A DNA stretch of 64,000 nucleotides, from contig OX336389.2 in the NCBI GenBank assembly GCA_946902985.2, forward strand, positions 337,502,444 to 337,566,443, read 5' to 3'. Source of the stretch: Meconema thalassinum (Eukaryota; Arthropoda; Insecta; Orthoptera; Tettigoniidae). Below are positions 33,991 through 44,084 of this stretch, in pieces; within the stretch, counting starts at the first letter, position 1; every line of letters begins with the position of its first letter. The translations under genes were made by a program, and so were the position numbers. The notes under the pieces were generated by a model that did no database searches, was not told the DNA's origin, and saw nothing but the letters and a program-made list of their open reading frames with translations.

Positions 33991-34634
33991 ATAGTTAAGT
34001 GCCATTAATTGAGTCTATTATCTTATGTGGTCGTCAGGTTCATCAAGATTCCATGAAGAACTTCCAATCAGACTCGAAGATGTAATGTTCCTGCAACCAT
34101 TGCGGAAGAATGATACCTTTTACATTATATTATTGGATAATTTCAGGATCTCGATAAAAAATCAGCTACATAACAGTTTGCTGTCTCCTACCGCAGTCTA
34201 AAGCCAGCGTTCCATTTTTATCGCAGATTTAAGTGATGGAGGCCCTAAAGCCCTAAAGCGACAGTATGCAGATGATGTCGGCTGCAATGAATTAACAGGG
34301 ATACCTTTATCGCCATGTGTAATTTAAAAAAACCTGCTGTAAGTTCTATTGAAACTTGTGATTCAGTTCTATCCCTGGAATCAGTAAACTATTAAAGGCT
34401 CGATCAACGCTCCCTGTAACCAAAGCGTCCAGTGAACAATTATTCCCCACGTGTAGGCCCATAAAAGAATTAGGCTATGTCAGATACTCCATAAGCGAGA
34501 CCAGATTGAATATACCGATACTTGCTCTTCTACATTGCTGCTCGATCATCAGACATTTTAAAATAACTATTAAGAAATAAGCGATTCAACTGTTACATTG
34601 TGATATGTAACATTCTGCATCATAGTTGGTATTA

Positions 34635-34971
34635 TACCGGGTGAATCAGCTGCCCCTATTATTATTCTTTTATGCCGCCCAAGTAACGCGTTTTGCCAGG
34701 AAGGTCAATATTTCCCTGCCTGCATCCCGTCTGGTACTAATGCACTGCACGCATATCCCGCAAATGATAGTGATCACTATTATTTTCCCCTCGATGTGAC
34801 TACAGACTAATATGAGGGGAAAAGTAATAGGATTCAGTATCGTTCGCGGGATGTGCTTGCAGTGCATTAGTACTATACGGGATGCAATCAGAGAAATATC
34901 GGCGTTCCTGATAACAACGCTAGTTGGGCTGCATAAAACAATATTATTAGGCGCAGCTGATTCACCTGGTA
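34635..34971. mobile_element. 337-bp foldback MITE
   Basis: Left arm starts TACCGGGTGAATCAGCTGC and right arm ends with its near reverse complement. The arms stay alignable over about 160 bp each, almost to the centre; both contain TAGTACTAATGCACTGCA or close variants. The five bases TATTA flank it at 34630-34634 and 34972-34976. No coding capacity. The superfamily cannot be told from a 5-bp duplication alone. Confidence 0.82.
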
Positions 34972-35067
34972 TATTATCATCATATATATTATTTCAGTAG
35001 TATAGATCCCTCCTGCGGCACTCACAAGCGACCGATCGTGAAAATGAGCATTCAAATGAAAGAGAAT

Positions 35068-35165
35068 AGACATTAGCAATGACGAATTGCACTTTAATTC
35101 CATAAATATCAATAATTTCTTTAAAAAATTACTTTAAAAAACTGTACGAGGTGTGCGATTTGCAG
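35068..35165. repeat. Copy of the 'GACGAATTGCA' repeat family (left outlier)
   Basis: 'gcaatgacgaattgca', 'taattccataaatatcaa' and 'gtgtgcgatttgcagatactgttg' match the repeat family that fills 39950-40837 and 50365-52060. It lies just outside the left end of the P-like element, so that element probably also sits inside the repeat field. Confidence 0.75.
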
Positions 35166-35403
35166 ATACTGTTGGTGCATTAAGATACGCTCCATATTTT
35201 CTGTCCACTTCACATTTTGGTCGCTGTGACACAAGGCTACTAAACTGCAGAGGTTGCCTTAATAAGGAGCTCTTAGGCGAGGGGATCGCGGAGGGAAGGG
35301 AAAGGACGTGACGTCCCACGTTTCCTCGTAGCGCGTGAGGCGCGAGATATGCAAGGAAAGTCAACTTATATCGTATGGATTGCAGTGGTTTAAACACGTG
35401 TTT

Positions 35404-35672
35404 ATAATCAAGCCAGGTCAAAGATGTGCTGTGGCAGTTTGTCACAGTTATTATAAAGTTGGAAATGACGTGTCGTTTTTCACGATGCCAAAAGACGCAT
35501 GCCTTCGCAATCAGTGGATTGCTGCCTGTAAGCGAAAATATCATTTCAACCCTCAAACAAGTAGGATATGTTCCCTCCACTTTAAGAGTGAAGACTTTGA
35601 ATTAGACTACAGGGCCGAATTGCTTAATATAAAGCCAAGATTTCCAAGGAATCTAAAACCAAATGATAAGTG
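35404..35672 (+). pseudogene. THAP domain exon of P-like transposase
   Basis: The frame shows RCAVAVCH (first Cys pair), WIAACKRKYHF with the invariant Trp, and ICSLHF supplying the last Cys and His of the C2CH zinc site. THAP domains are the DNA-binding heads of P-element transposases. The hallmark AVPTL that closes the domain is not in this ORF but appears downstream at 35923-35937. The ORF ends in AAGTGAGC, which contains a GTGAGC splice donor, so an intron of about 250 bp is likely. A simple GT-AG choice does not restore phase in my reading. No in-frame ATG precedes the first Cys. Confidence 0.82.
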
Positions 35673-35887
35673 AGCCTAGCTGGCCTACTCCTTAAGTTTT
35701 GATGACCTGCTAGGGAGATTTTATATCTGTTAATATTTTTGACATATTTCGTAAATGGTATTTTAGTGGTTGGAGCACTAGCCTTCAAAATACAATGGCT
35801 GTATTATCAAATCATAAATGTAAACGGGAGCGTTAGCTTAACATTTATTTAAAAAAAACACTTGCTACATTACTAGATACATCCCAC

Positions 35888-36232
35888 ATGAACTTTGTTG
35901 TTCTCATATTACTTCGAGCAGTGCCAACGCTACATTTAACCCCAGATCACACCAGTATAGGAGGGTCTTCATCAGGGAAGCAAAGATTAATAAAAAGGAA
36001 CCAGAGGACATTGTTTCAAGGTCTACTCAGAGAAGAGGGTGTACAAAATTCAGTGAGTGAATCGGAAGCACCACTTCAAACCCAGGCAGATGACAACAGG
36101 TATGCAATTCTACTTGAGAATTACAGCAGGGTTTTAGAAGAAAGTGAGCAGTTAAGAAAGCAATGTTTACAAAATAGAGCACAAATTACTGATTACCAGA
36201 AGCAAATTGAGAAACTAGAAAAAAACAGTTGA
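35888..36232 (+). pseudogene. P-like transposase: AVPTL motif and coiled coil
   Basis: AVPTL at 35923-35937 is the conserved end of a THAP domain. After a polar linker, residues from LLENYSRVLEESEQLRKQCL to KQIEKLEK show heptad-like spacing of Leu and charged residues. This coiled coil corresponds to the dimerisation region of P transposases. A stop at 36230 is followed by frame changes before the next recognisable block at 36249. Confidence 0.78.
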
Positions 36233-36248
36233 AGAATGATCAGCTAAA

Positions 36249-37106
36249 TTGGGAAAGACCTCTCAGATAGTACTGAACCAGCAAGTCATTGGTACATTCT
36301 CAGGGGTGCTGAGTAAAAGCCAATTAGATATCATCATCAATAAAAAGAAGCACGTTAAATGGACTCCAGATGATATTTCAGCAAACGGTGTTACATTTAC
36401 CTCAGGCAAAAGCTACATTACCCTTCACCAGGAATTTCTTCATTGCAGAGATGGGCTTCAAGTTTAAATTTGAGACAAGGGATTCTGGCTGATGTAATTC
36501 GTGTATTGGAAGTTACAGGCCACACTATAAACAGTTTTGAAAAAAAAAAACAGTTCTCTCTTATGATGAAATGAAAGTGGCAGCTACATATGATTATGAT
36601 CAAAAAGAGGATGAAATAGTAGGTCCTCATTCATACATGCAAGTTATTATGGCTAGAGGACTTTTTTCCAACTGGAAACAGCCTGTGTACCTTGATTTTG
36701 ACTCTAAAATGACTAAGGATATGCTTGACCGAGTGACTATCGAGCTTGACAATATTGGGTAAAATGTGGTAGCCTGTGTGAGTGACTGTGGGGGAGGGAA
36801 CATGGGTTTGTGGAGGGAATTGTCTATCTCAGTGAACTGCTCTTCTTACAACCACCCAGTAACTCAACAGCCTATATACTTTTTCGCAGATGCACCCCAT
36901 TTGCTAAAACTGGTTCTTGGATTATGGCTATATTCTAGAAAACGGACAGAAAGTTACCAGTGCTCCTGTGGTAGAATTAGTGAAACAAACCAATTCTGAG
37001 ATAAACTCAGGCCATAAACTGACACCCAATCACATACAGTGTGAAAAAAACAAAAGACAAAATGTTCGACTAGCAGCACAGCTTCTGTCACACACTACAG
37101 CTACAG
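36249..37106 (+). pseudogene. P-like transposase: catalytic region
   Basis: Blocks in order: VLSKSQLDIIINKKKHVKWT (36310-36370), then a shifted frame with LRQGILADVIRVLE (36470-36510). YDEMKVAATYDYDQKEDEIVGP (36563-36630) carries the first candidate catalytic Asp. GLFSNWKQPVYLDFD follows, then VVACVSDCGGGNMGLW with the second Asp (36765-36810) and YFFADAPHLLKLV (36877-36910). This order matches the RNase H-like fold and GTP-binding insertion of P-element transposases. There are at least four frame changes or stops. Coding stops at 37106, where another element enters. Confidence 0.85.
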
Positions 37107-37107
37107 C

Positions 37108-38543
37108 ATAACGAATAGAATAAGAAGTGATATCACTGGCCTAGTACGCCTGGTCTGCCGCAGCGCAGCGCTGGCTCCGATCTGTGATGTAAGTTAGCAT
37201 TGGCGCTTACGAGACTTTTAAAACCTTGCGACCTGTTTTACATGTTAAAACACCGTAAGATATCCTCATAGGCGCTAATAAGTTTGACATATCCACTTAC
37301 TTTACTGTGCCCAATATAATTTAATAAGTCGTCTCCTGTAATAGTCCAGTTTCGACAATAAGCGAAGACAGAGAGCAAGTTCAAAATGCAATTAGTTTTG
37401 CCAGCTATCGGTAATTTAAAAAAAAAAAGAACGGAACAATTAACCTCGCTATCAGAAAGGATTTCTTCACATTGTTACACATTTTACATTCCCTTAACAG
37501 ACTTGCAACACAGAAAGAAAAAAAAAGCCGTACGAACGCAACTTTCAACTTTACCGTAGATTATTATAAAAATCAATAATAACCATACATTTCACTCCAC
37601 AAACACCAAAATCAGTAAACTACCATCATTTCAGAAGAACTTAACATTAAGCAGACATAGAAGGCATAGTCATGACCCCTTCATAGAGTAGGCTATTGTC
37701 TAAAACTGATCACGCCTCCTTCAGCATTACGGTACATATATGTTTTTTAACTCATTGTCTTTTTATTCTCATCCCTTTCTTCACTGAAGTAGTCTTTAAT
37801 GGCATCAAGAGCAGACATTTTTATTTACACCATACTGGACAAATACTTAGGCAAATTAGGAAATATATGTGTGGAACAGAATAGTCTTTCAATCGCCAGT
37901 TGGTTCTTGGGAGAAGTAATACTTCCTTCCCTTCAATCACAAATTTGTCAAATTTAACAATTAAATCTTCTGAAAAGTGAGCATCACAGATGTAGGACTT
38001 TTCAGTAAGTTCCCTATCCTTCCCTGGTATGGCCCCTTTGCACCTGATAAAACGTTCCTAATCTTTAGGAGGTTTGAAAAACCGTCTGACCTCTTTACAG
38101 TCCCCATAGCTAGATCTGCATCCTGGTACAAAAGAGCAAGGCATCTTCACTACTCACATTAAGCACTCGTGAAAATGTAAGGGCTAAACTGCTGTTTACT
38201 TACATTAAATAACAATAAAATTAACACACGAAGATAACGTCAACAAACGACAAGAAATTAAATTCCATTTCAGTCAATGCTTCCTACAATAGCATTTCAG
38301 GTATTAATACTATGAAGTAATAGTGTAAGCACTTGTATATCAATAAACGTTTGCACAGAACACCACCAAAACACTCCGACCGATTAAATACTTAATATAT
38401 CGCACATAAACACATAAACATATGTGGAAATCAACAAACTCAAGTCGACTGTAGCGCTGCGTAGCGGCGAGTGCCAACCCCATCCGTTTTCATTACATGC
38501 TATTGAGGGAGAAGAGATCACACTTTATATTCTATTCGTTATG
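37108..38543 (-). mobile_element. Second THAP-bearing element inserted in the P-like transposon
   Basis: The ends are inverted repeats ATAACGAATAGAATA and the reverse complement (TATTCTATTCGTTAT). The host gene is duplicated as GCTACAGC at 37100-37107 and 38544-38551. Depending on one ambiguous base this is 7 or 8 bp; P elements make 8. Joining the outer sequence across the gap gives continuous P-transposase reading. The insert carries only one coding relic, an antisense THAP domain, so it looks like a non-autonomous P-superfamily element. Confidence 0.85.
37825..38144 (-). pseudogene. THAP domain pseudogene inside the inserted element
   Basis: From an ATG at 38144 the minus strand reads MPCSFVPGCRSSYGDC (first Cys pair). 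It continues to RRFFKPPKD, an in-frame TAG, AIPGKDRELTEKSYICDAHF (last Cys and His) and FVIEGKEVLL. After a frame change come SVPHI and FPNLPKYLS, equivalent to the AVPTIF motif that closes THAP domains. The usual Trp of the domain seems lost at the TAG region. No catalytic transposase region follows within the element. Confidence 0.85.
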
Positions 38544-38551
38544 GCTACAGC

Positions 38552-39645
38552 TTTAAAGCACTACAAACCAGGTCCAGATAAATTATTAGCAGAGGCAACA
38601 GGGGATTTCATAGAACTTGTAAACCAGTGGTATGATGTTATGAATTCATACTGTCCTAACCTGCCTTTACCAACAAAAATAACCCATGGTTTGCTAATTG
38701 AACAGCAAAATATAATTTTGGACAAGATGGAAAATTTCATGAGCAATTCTCTTTGCATTGGTAAAAATTCTTTGCAAATATTCCAGAAAGCAGTCATCAT
38801 TTCAATAAAATCCCTTCGACTTCTGTACCAAGATATTGCCAGTAGGCATAATATAAAATACATTCTCACACATAGGCTAAATGAAGATGTACTGGAAAAC
38901 CTCTTTTCACAATTGCGGACCCATGGTGGCTTGCACGATCATCCTTCTCCCCTTGACTGCATTTACAGACTGAGGATGATTATTTTAGGGGGGAAATCCA
39001 GGAGTAGTTAAAAACAAAACAAACACTGCTGATCCAGCTTCAGATGAATATTTTGTTGCTAAAGCACTAAACAAAGCTGGCATAGTGCCTGAATCAAGTA
39101 ACGTGCTTCCAGAACCAACCTTAGACAGCAATGTGCAACCAGAGACCTTCATTGCCAATATAATGGAACAAAGTGAAGAGGATAGCAAGGCTTATGTTGC
39201 AGGTTATGTAGCCCACAAGTTCCAAGATAAATTTCCACAACTTGGGAACTTAACCTATGGAATGCAAACTCAACACGATTATGCATTACCAACCTGGATT
39301 AAACACTTGTCATACGGTAGTTTGAGCGATCCCTTAGAAACTTGGCTAAACCAGTTCCGGCACATTTCAGCAACATTCGTCACATTTCACGGAAAATATG
39401 GATTTCAACGAGGCAAGAACGTTCTCAGAAGAACGACAGATTTTGTGTCGAGAGAAGTTCCTGACGTACCGTCTGATGTGGTTGAGGCATCTGTGAGAAC
39501 AATTTTTTACATCACATTGAAACATTCCAATTCTATCTTGCATAAGAAGAGGTTATTGGAAGTCGCTAACACCCACACCAGCACCACTGATACTGCTACC
39601 GTGTCTAGGCGAATTACCAAGAAATTCAAGAAGATCACAACATAA
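38552..39645 (+). pseudogene. P-like transposase: C-terminal region
   Basis: Continues the host gene after the insert: LKHYKPGPDKLLAEATGDF, then KSLRLLYQDIASRHNIKYIL. RLNEDVLENLFSQLRTHGGL (near 38875-38930) has the Glu expected to complete the catalytic set of P transposases, followed by DHPSPLDCIYRLR. A one-base frame change near 38990-39002 leads to the last block (39030-39645), which includes YVAGYVAHKFQDKFP, ALPTWIKHLS and a basic tail. The stop at 39643 is the probable natural end. Confidence 0.85.
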
Positions 39646-39949
39646 AATGTAAGTAGGCTACATTCAGTTATTTTATCACCCATTTACCAATAAGTTCATG
39701 AGAATAAACTGTACTTTGCGTACTCAACAGCTGATGTTGACAGTTTCAATACGTTCGCCACATGGCGAGTTTGGTATCTTGTGACGTCATTCACATTCCG
39801 AGCGCTGATTGGTGAGTGAAAATTGAGGCAACCTCTGTAGTTTATAAGCCTTGGCTGTGACGCCCGTTTTGTGTCATTGTAACATTCTGAGGTCTTTCCT
39901 TTATCATTTTGCATGGATTTCAGAAACAGTAAATCAAAGGAATGTGTAC

Positions 39950-40837
39950 TCAAATCGTATAATTTCATAAATTAGCAGTGACGAATTGCATTCTAATTTC
40001 ATAAATATCAATTTTTGTAAGAAGTGTACGATTTACAAATACTGATGCTCAAACATGCTGCAATTAATTATGAGTTGTCGTCTAAATCCTTAAAACTATT
40101 AAACGTTAATTATTTTACAGTTTTTTCTTCTGCATTCTAATTTTATAAATATCGATCATTTCGAATGGTTTTCGGAAAGAGTAAATCAATGGATTGAGTA
40201 CTCTAATCGTATAACCGGTGAGTGTTAAGTCGTCTAAAACCTTAGAACTATTAAACATTAAGTTAATTCTTTTACAGGTGTTTCTTCTATCATATCCCAT
40301 GGTTTTCAGAATCAGTAAATCAATGGATTGAGTACTCAAATCGTATAACCGGCGAGTGTTAGCCTACTGCTAAGCTTTCAGTCAATGGACTCAGCACACA
40401 CATGATTTAAACTCATTCGTCTAAACAATGGATTTATGGAATTTCAGGTTTGTTAATATGCCACGATATAGGTTTTTCTTCTGCATTCTAATTTCATAAA
40501 TCTCGATTTTTGTAAGAATTGTGCTCTTTGCAAATACTGTTGCTCTAACATGCTGCAATTATGAGTTGTCGTCTAAAACCTTGAAACTATTGAACGTTAA
40601 TTCTCTTACGGTTTGTCTTCCATCATTTCGCATGGTTTTCAGAAACAGTAAATCAATGGATTCAGTACTCGAATCGTATAACCGCTGAGTGTCTAAAACC
40701 TTAGAACTATTTACAGTTCTTTCTTCTATCATTTCCAGGTTCGTTAATATGCCGCGATACAGGTTTTTCTTCTGCATTCTAATTCCATAAATATGGATTT
40801 TTGTAAGAATTGTGCTCTTTGCAAATACTGTTGCTCC
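39950..40837. repeat. Repeat field, left part ('GACGAATTGCA' family)
   Basis: Blocks recur in the same order with variable completeness. 'gcattctaattt(c)ataaatatc' leads to 'tttgtaagaattgtgctctttgcaaatactgttgctc', then 'gagttgtcgtctaaaaccttaaaactatt', then 'cagaaacagtaaatcaatggattgagtactc' and 'gtataaccgg(t/c)gagtg'. Copies start near 39977, 40130, 40480 and 40775. The same blocks resume at 50365 on the far side of the copia element. The units vary in length, so this is not a simple satellite. Confidence 0.8.
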
Positions 40838-41036
40838 TGTTGGAATATGTGACTATGGTTTGTGTTGGTCACACTGTTAATCAGTAAACCTGTTCCATGG
40901 AGATATGTTTCTCTTTTGTTTTGGCGTGTATAAAAGAATTTTGTATCACCTTGTTCGATCAGTTCTGTTCTAGTAAATGTCAAGTACATTAAACGTGTGT
41001 TCCATTTCAATTGCCTGTGTGCCTCGTAATCTTACA
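40838..41036 (+). repeat. Left LTR of the copia-like element
   Basis: It starts TGTTGGAATATG and ends CTTACA (TG...CA rule). A TATA-like GTGTATAAAAGAA lies near 40927. By eye it differs from the right LTR by about six substitutions and a 6-bp indel. Confidence 0.93.
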
Positions 41037-41136
41037 GATTATGGGCCCAGCCACGAATCCACCGTGCGAATATAAAGTGCGTATGATAGACTGCTCGTTA
41101 TATGAACTGTGAATTTCGATACGTATCGAAATCAAC

Positions 41137-42600
41137 ATGTCTGCAACCAGCACCTCGTTACAGGCTATAGATAAGCTGCGAGGTAGTCTAAATTACGTGG
41201 ATTGGCGATTCGAGATGGAAAACGTCCTAAGATTCGTAGATCTGTGGAGCTGTATAGTTGGCTACCCGGATGGAGATACTACAACATCTGCGAAGAAAGC
41301 GAAAGACGAAAGTCGGGCTAGGGCCAGACTTAACCTCATGCTGGATAAATCAATTTTCCCAATCGTCATGCCTTGTAAGACCGCGAATGAAGTCTGGGAA
41401 GCTCTTGAAAAGGCCTACTCAGATAAAGGAGTGAATTGACGGATCGTCATCTTGAAGAAATTGTGTAAAGTTAAATTAAAGCACTACAAGACGATGGAAG
41501 AGTATGTTAGTGAGGTTATGGGACTTGCTCAGCAACTTGCGTCTATGAATAAGGCACTGGACGACGAGTTTGTGGCAGCTCTTATGCTGAAAGGTCTACC
41601 AGATAAGTTTCAGCCTATGATTATGGCTCTGGAAAGTTCCGGAACAGACCTTACTGCAGACACAGTCCGAACCAAGTTGCTACAAGATACTACTTGGAGT
41701 GGGAAAAGTACTTCCAAGCCATCCAAGGATTCTGTTCTGTTTTCACGAGAAGACAAGACGAAGAAGAAGCCCTTCTGCTGGAAATGCAAGAAACCAGGAC
41801 ACTGGAAGCGGGATTGCAGGAAAGAGGAGATGCAGAGCTCAACTCAACAGAAGTCGAAGAAAGTCAAGATAATGCTGGCGACCGATGGACGGGCATTAAG
41901 TGCAAGGGCCTCTACAGGGGCCTGTTTCGTTGACTCTGGTGTTACTAAGCATATGAGTTCAAGAAAGACTGCGATGGTGAACTTCACTGCTGGTCCTAAT
42001 CTGGAGATCAGTACAGCAAACAAACAAAAATTGTATGACCAAGGATCTGATAATGTAACTGTTCAATTAGAAAATGGTATTTCACAAACCTTGTCCAATG
42101 TACAATATGCTCCTGGTCTCGCTGCTAATCTTTTATCTGTGTATGCTGCTACTCAAAAGGGTTATGTTGTGGTATTCACCGACAATACTTGTGAAGTTTA
42201 TGATAGTGAGAACTCTTTTGCTACAAGTAATGTAGCACTGACTGCGAGTAATGTGGGGGGTGTTTGCCAAGTCAATGCTATCAGTGCTCATGCTAATATT
42301 TGTACAGAGGACTCAGAATATTTATGGCATAAACGACTAGGCCATCTTAACAACCACAGTATGAAGTTGTTAAGAGATGGTCTCACTCATGGAATTAATT
42401 TCTCAGATAATGGTTTTAAAAACTGTTTTTCATGTGCTGAAGGTAAACAAGCTGGACAACCATTTAAGTCAAGTAAGAGTAAAACTGTATGTAAAAATAA
42501 GCTAGATCTTATTCATTCAGACTTATGTGGGCCTATGCCAGTTCCATCTTGGAGCAATGCTTGTTATTTCTTGACCTTCATTGATGATCATTCTAGATAG
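41137..42600 (+). pseudogene. copia gag, protease and start of integrase
   Basis: The frame opens at the ATG at 41137 (MSATSTSLQAIDKLRG). The gag region resembles UBN2-type copia gag (NEVWEALEKAYSDKG). A TGA at 41437-41439 is the only break before 42598. The zinc knuckle CWKCKKPGHWKRDC lies near 41776, and the protease motif CFVDSGVTKHMS near 41930 (usual form DSGA.xH). The pre-integrase HHCC domain (WHKRLGHLNN, then CFSC) lies near 42330-42450. The integrase core start LDLIHSDLCGPM, with the first catalytic Asp, is near 42505. A TAG at 42598 stops it. Confidence 0.92.
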
Positions 42601-43677
42601 GTTGTTGTGCATTTCCTTGCTAAGAAAAGGGATGTTTTGGATTGCTTTATTGATTTCAAGGCACAGGTCGAGAATCAGTGTGAAAGATCTACGCACTGAT
42701 AATGGGGGTGAATTTTGTAGCAAAGCTTTTGAGAGGCTACTTAAATCAGAAGGTATTCAGCATCAAACTACAACTAGCTATTCTCCACAGCAGAATGGTG
42801 TAGCTGAACGCATGAATAGAACATTACTTGATAAATGTAGAGCCATGATGAGCGAGTCTAAAGTAGATAAACGCAAGTGGGCCGAAGCAATAAATACAGC
42901 AGCCTATCTTGTAAACAGGTCCCCAACCAGAAAAATTCCAGGTAAAGTTCCAGAGGAAATCTGGACTGGTAACCAGGTCAATATGGAGCATCTAAGAATT
43001 TTTGGTTGTGTAGCACAAGTTCATGTCCCTGATCAAAGGAGAAACAAGTTGGATCGTAAAAGTGAAAAACACATTTTCTGTGGTTATTGTGAGGACAGTA
43101 AAGCCTATAGATTCATGCATCCAGGGATGCACAGTTCTTTGAAGATGTGTTCCAGGAGGTGTCTGATGTGTCTCCAGGTAATGTTGGCCCATCCTTGCAG
43201 ATTAATGAACCTGCAATGGTGCAGATCTCAGTTCCCACTGACAGTGAGGCAGAACCCGACAACTCAGAGGATGGGGCAGAGTGCTTTTCGGAACTTGAAA
43301 GCGTATCACCCATTAGCAGTGCTGGTGTGGCTGAGACTGTTGACTCAGCTGATTTAAGCTATGTCCCTAGTGGAACAGATTCAGACTGCAGTGATTCTGT
43401 GGGCTCTGCCACCATCGTCAATGAGCCAATGGAGGGGGATGCCGAAGGTAATCAAAGGTATCCTAGGCGCCAACAAAAGCCTGTCGACATGCCAGACTAT
43501 GTGACATACTTGACTCTCACTGATGACTCTGAACCTAGTACACTTAAGGAGGCACTGTCCAAGCCTGATAGGGTTAAGTGGGAGCAGGCTATGAAAAGGG
43601 AAATGGAGATACTTCAGTTAAATGACACCTGGGATCTAGTTGATAAACCCCAGGACAAGAATGTTGTCAGTAGTTAG
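42601..43677 (+). pseudogene. copia integrase core and linker
   Basis: After a frame change near 42676 comes LRTDNGGEFCSKAF with the second catalytic Asp (near 42692), then YSPQQNGVAERMNRTLLDKC with the catalytic Glu (near 42780-42830). The region WAEAINTAAYLVNRSPT follows, with the usual FGCVAQVHVP tail. A second frame change near 43130 leads to an acidic Ser-rich linker (43147-43430) and the start of reverse transcriptase, LKEALSKPDRVKWEQAMKRE. A TAG at 43675 interrupts before WVFKVKRD. Confidence 0.9.
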
Positions 43678-44079
43678 TGGGTTTTCAAAGTAAAAAGAGA
43701 CTCTAATGGTAACATTCAAAGGTATAAAGTTCAAAGGTATAAAGCCAGATTTGTGGCCAGGGGCTTCACCCAAAGGTACGGAGTAGATTTTACAGAAACT
43801 TTCTCTCCTGTTGTTCGACACAGCACGTTAAGGATGCTGCTTGCCTTGGCTGTCCAAACAGATCTGAAGGTGGTACATTGGGATGCTGAATCTGCTTTCC
43901 TCAATGGAAAGTTAGATGAAGAGATCTACATGTATCAGCCAGAAAGTTTTGTCAAGAAAGGTTCAAGTTAAAAAATATATATTTATGGCTTAAAACAATC
44001 TTCTCGTTTGTGGAATGAGAGAGCTCACTCTGTTCTTGTCAAATTGGGTTACAAAAATTGTGCTGATGAACCCTGTGTG
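43678..44079 (+). pseudogene. copia reverse transcriptase, 5' part
   Basis: WVFKVKRDSNGNIQ, ARFVARGFTQRYGVDFTETF and SPVVRHSTLRMLLALAV are classic copia reverse transcriptase. HWDAESAFLNGKLDEEIYM carries the first catalytic Asp (near 43880). A 15-bp tandem duplication near 43720-43745 repeats RYK. A TAA at 43969 precedes IYGLKQSSRLWNE. The coding stops at DEPCV (44079), where the LINE enters. Reverse transcription resumes at 49147. Confidence 0.9.
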
Positions 44080-44084
44080 TCATC

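Larger units (their letters stand above)
35230..39859 (+). mobile_element. P-element/THAP-type DNA transposon, decayed and split
   Basis: The coding relics in order are a THAP domain, a coiled coil, an RNase H-like catalytic region and a P-transposase C-terminus. Inverted repeats of about 38 bp flank them. Left CACAAGGCTACTAAACTGCA (35230 on) matches the reverse complement of the right end (CACAGCCAAGGCTTATAAAC, ending at 39859), and both continue AGAGGTTGCCT. No 8-bp target duplication is readable. A second element (37108-38543) splits the gene. Without it the transposon would be about 3.2 kb. Confidence 0.82.

Noticed and set aside
39696..40777. Minus-strand ORFs with shared LSTxSxDLLFLK-like blocks as a protein family
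   Set aside because: The similarity comes from the underlying DNA repeat family. The frames are short, start at different places and have no conserved ends.
41437..41439. Programmed stop read-through in copia gag
   Set aside because: Other stops and frameshifts throughout pol show general decay, so recoding is not a sensible explanation for one TGA.
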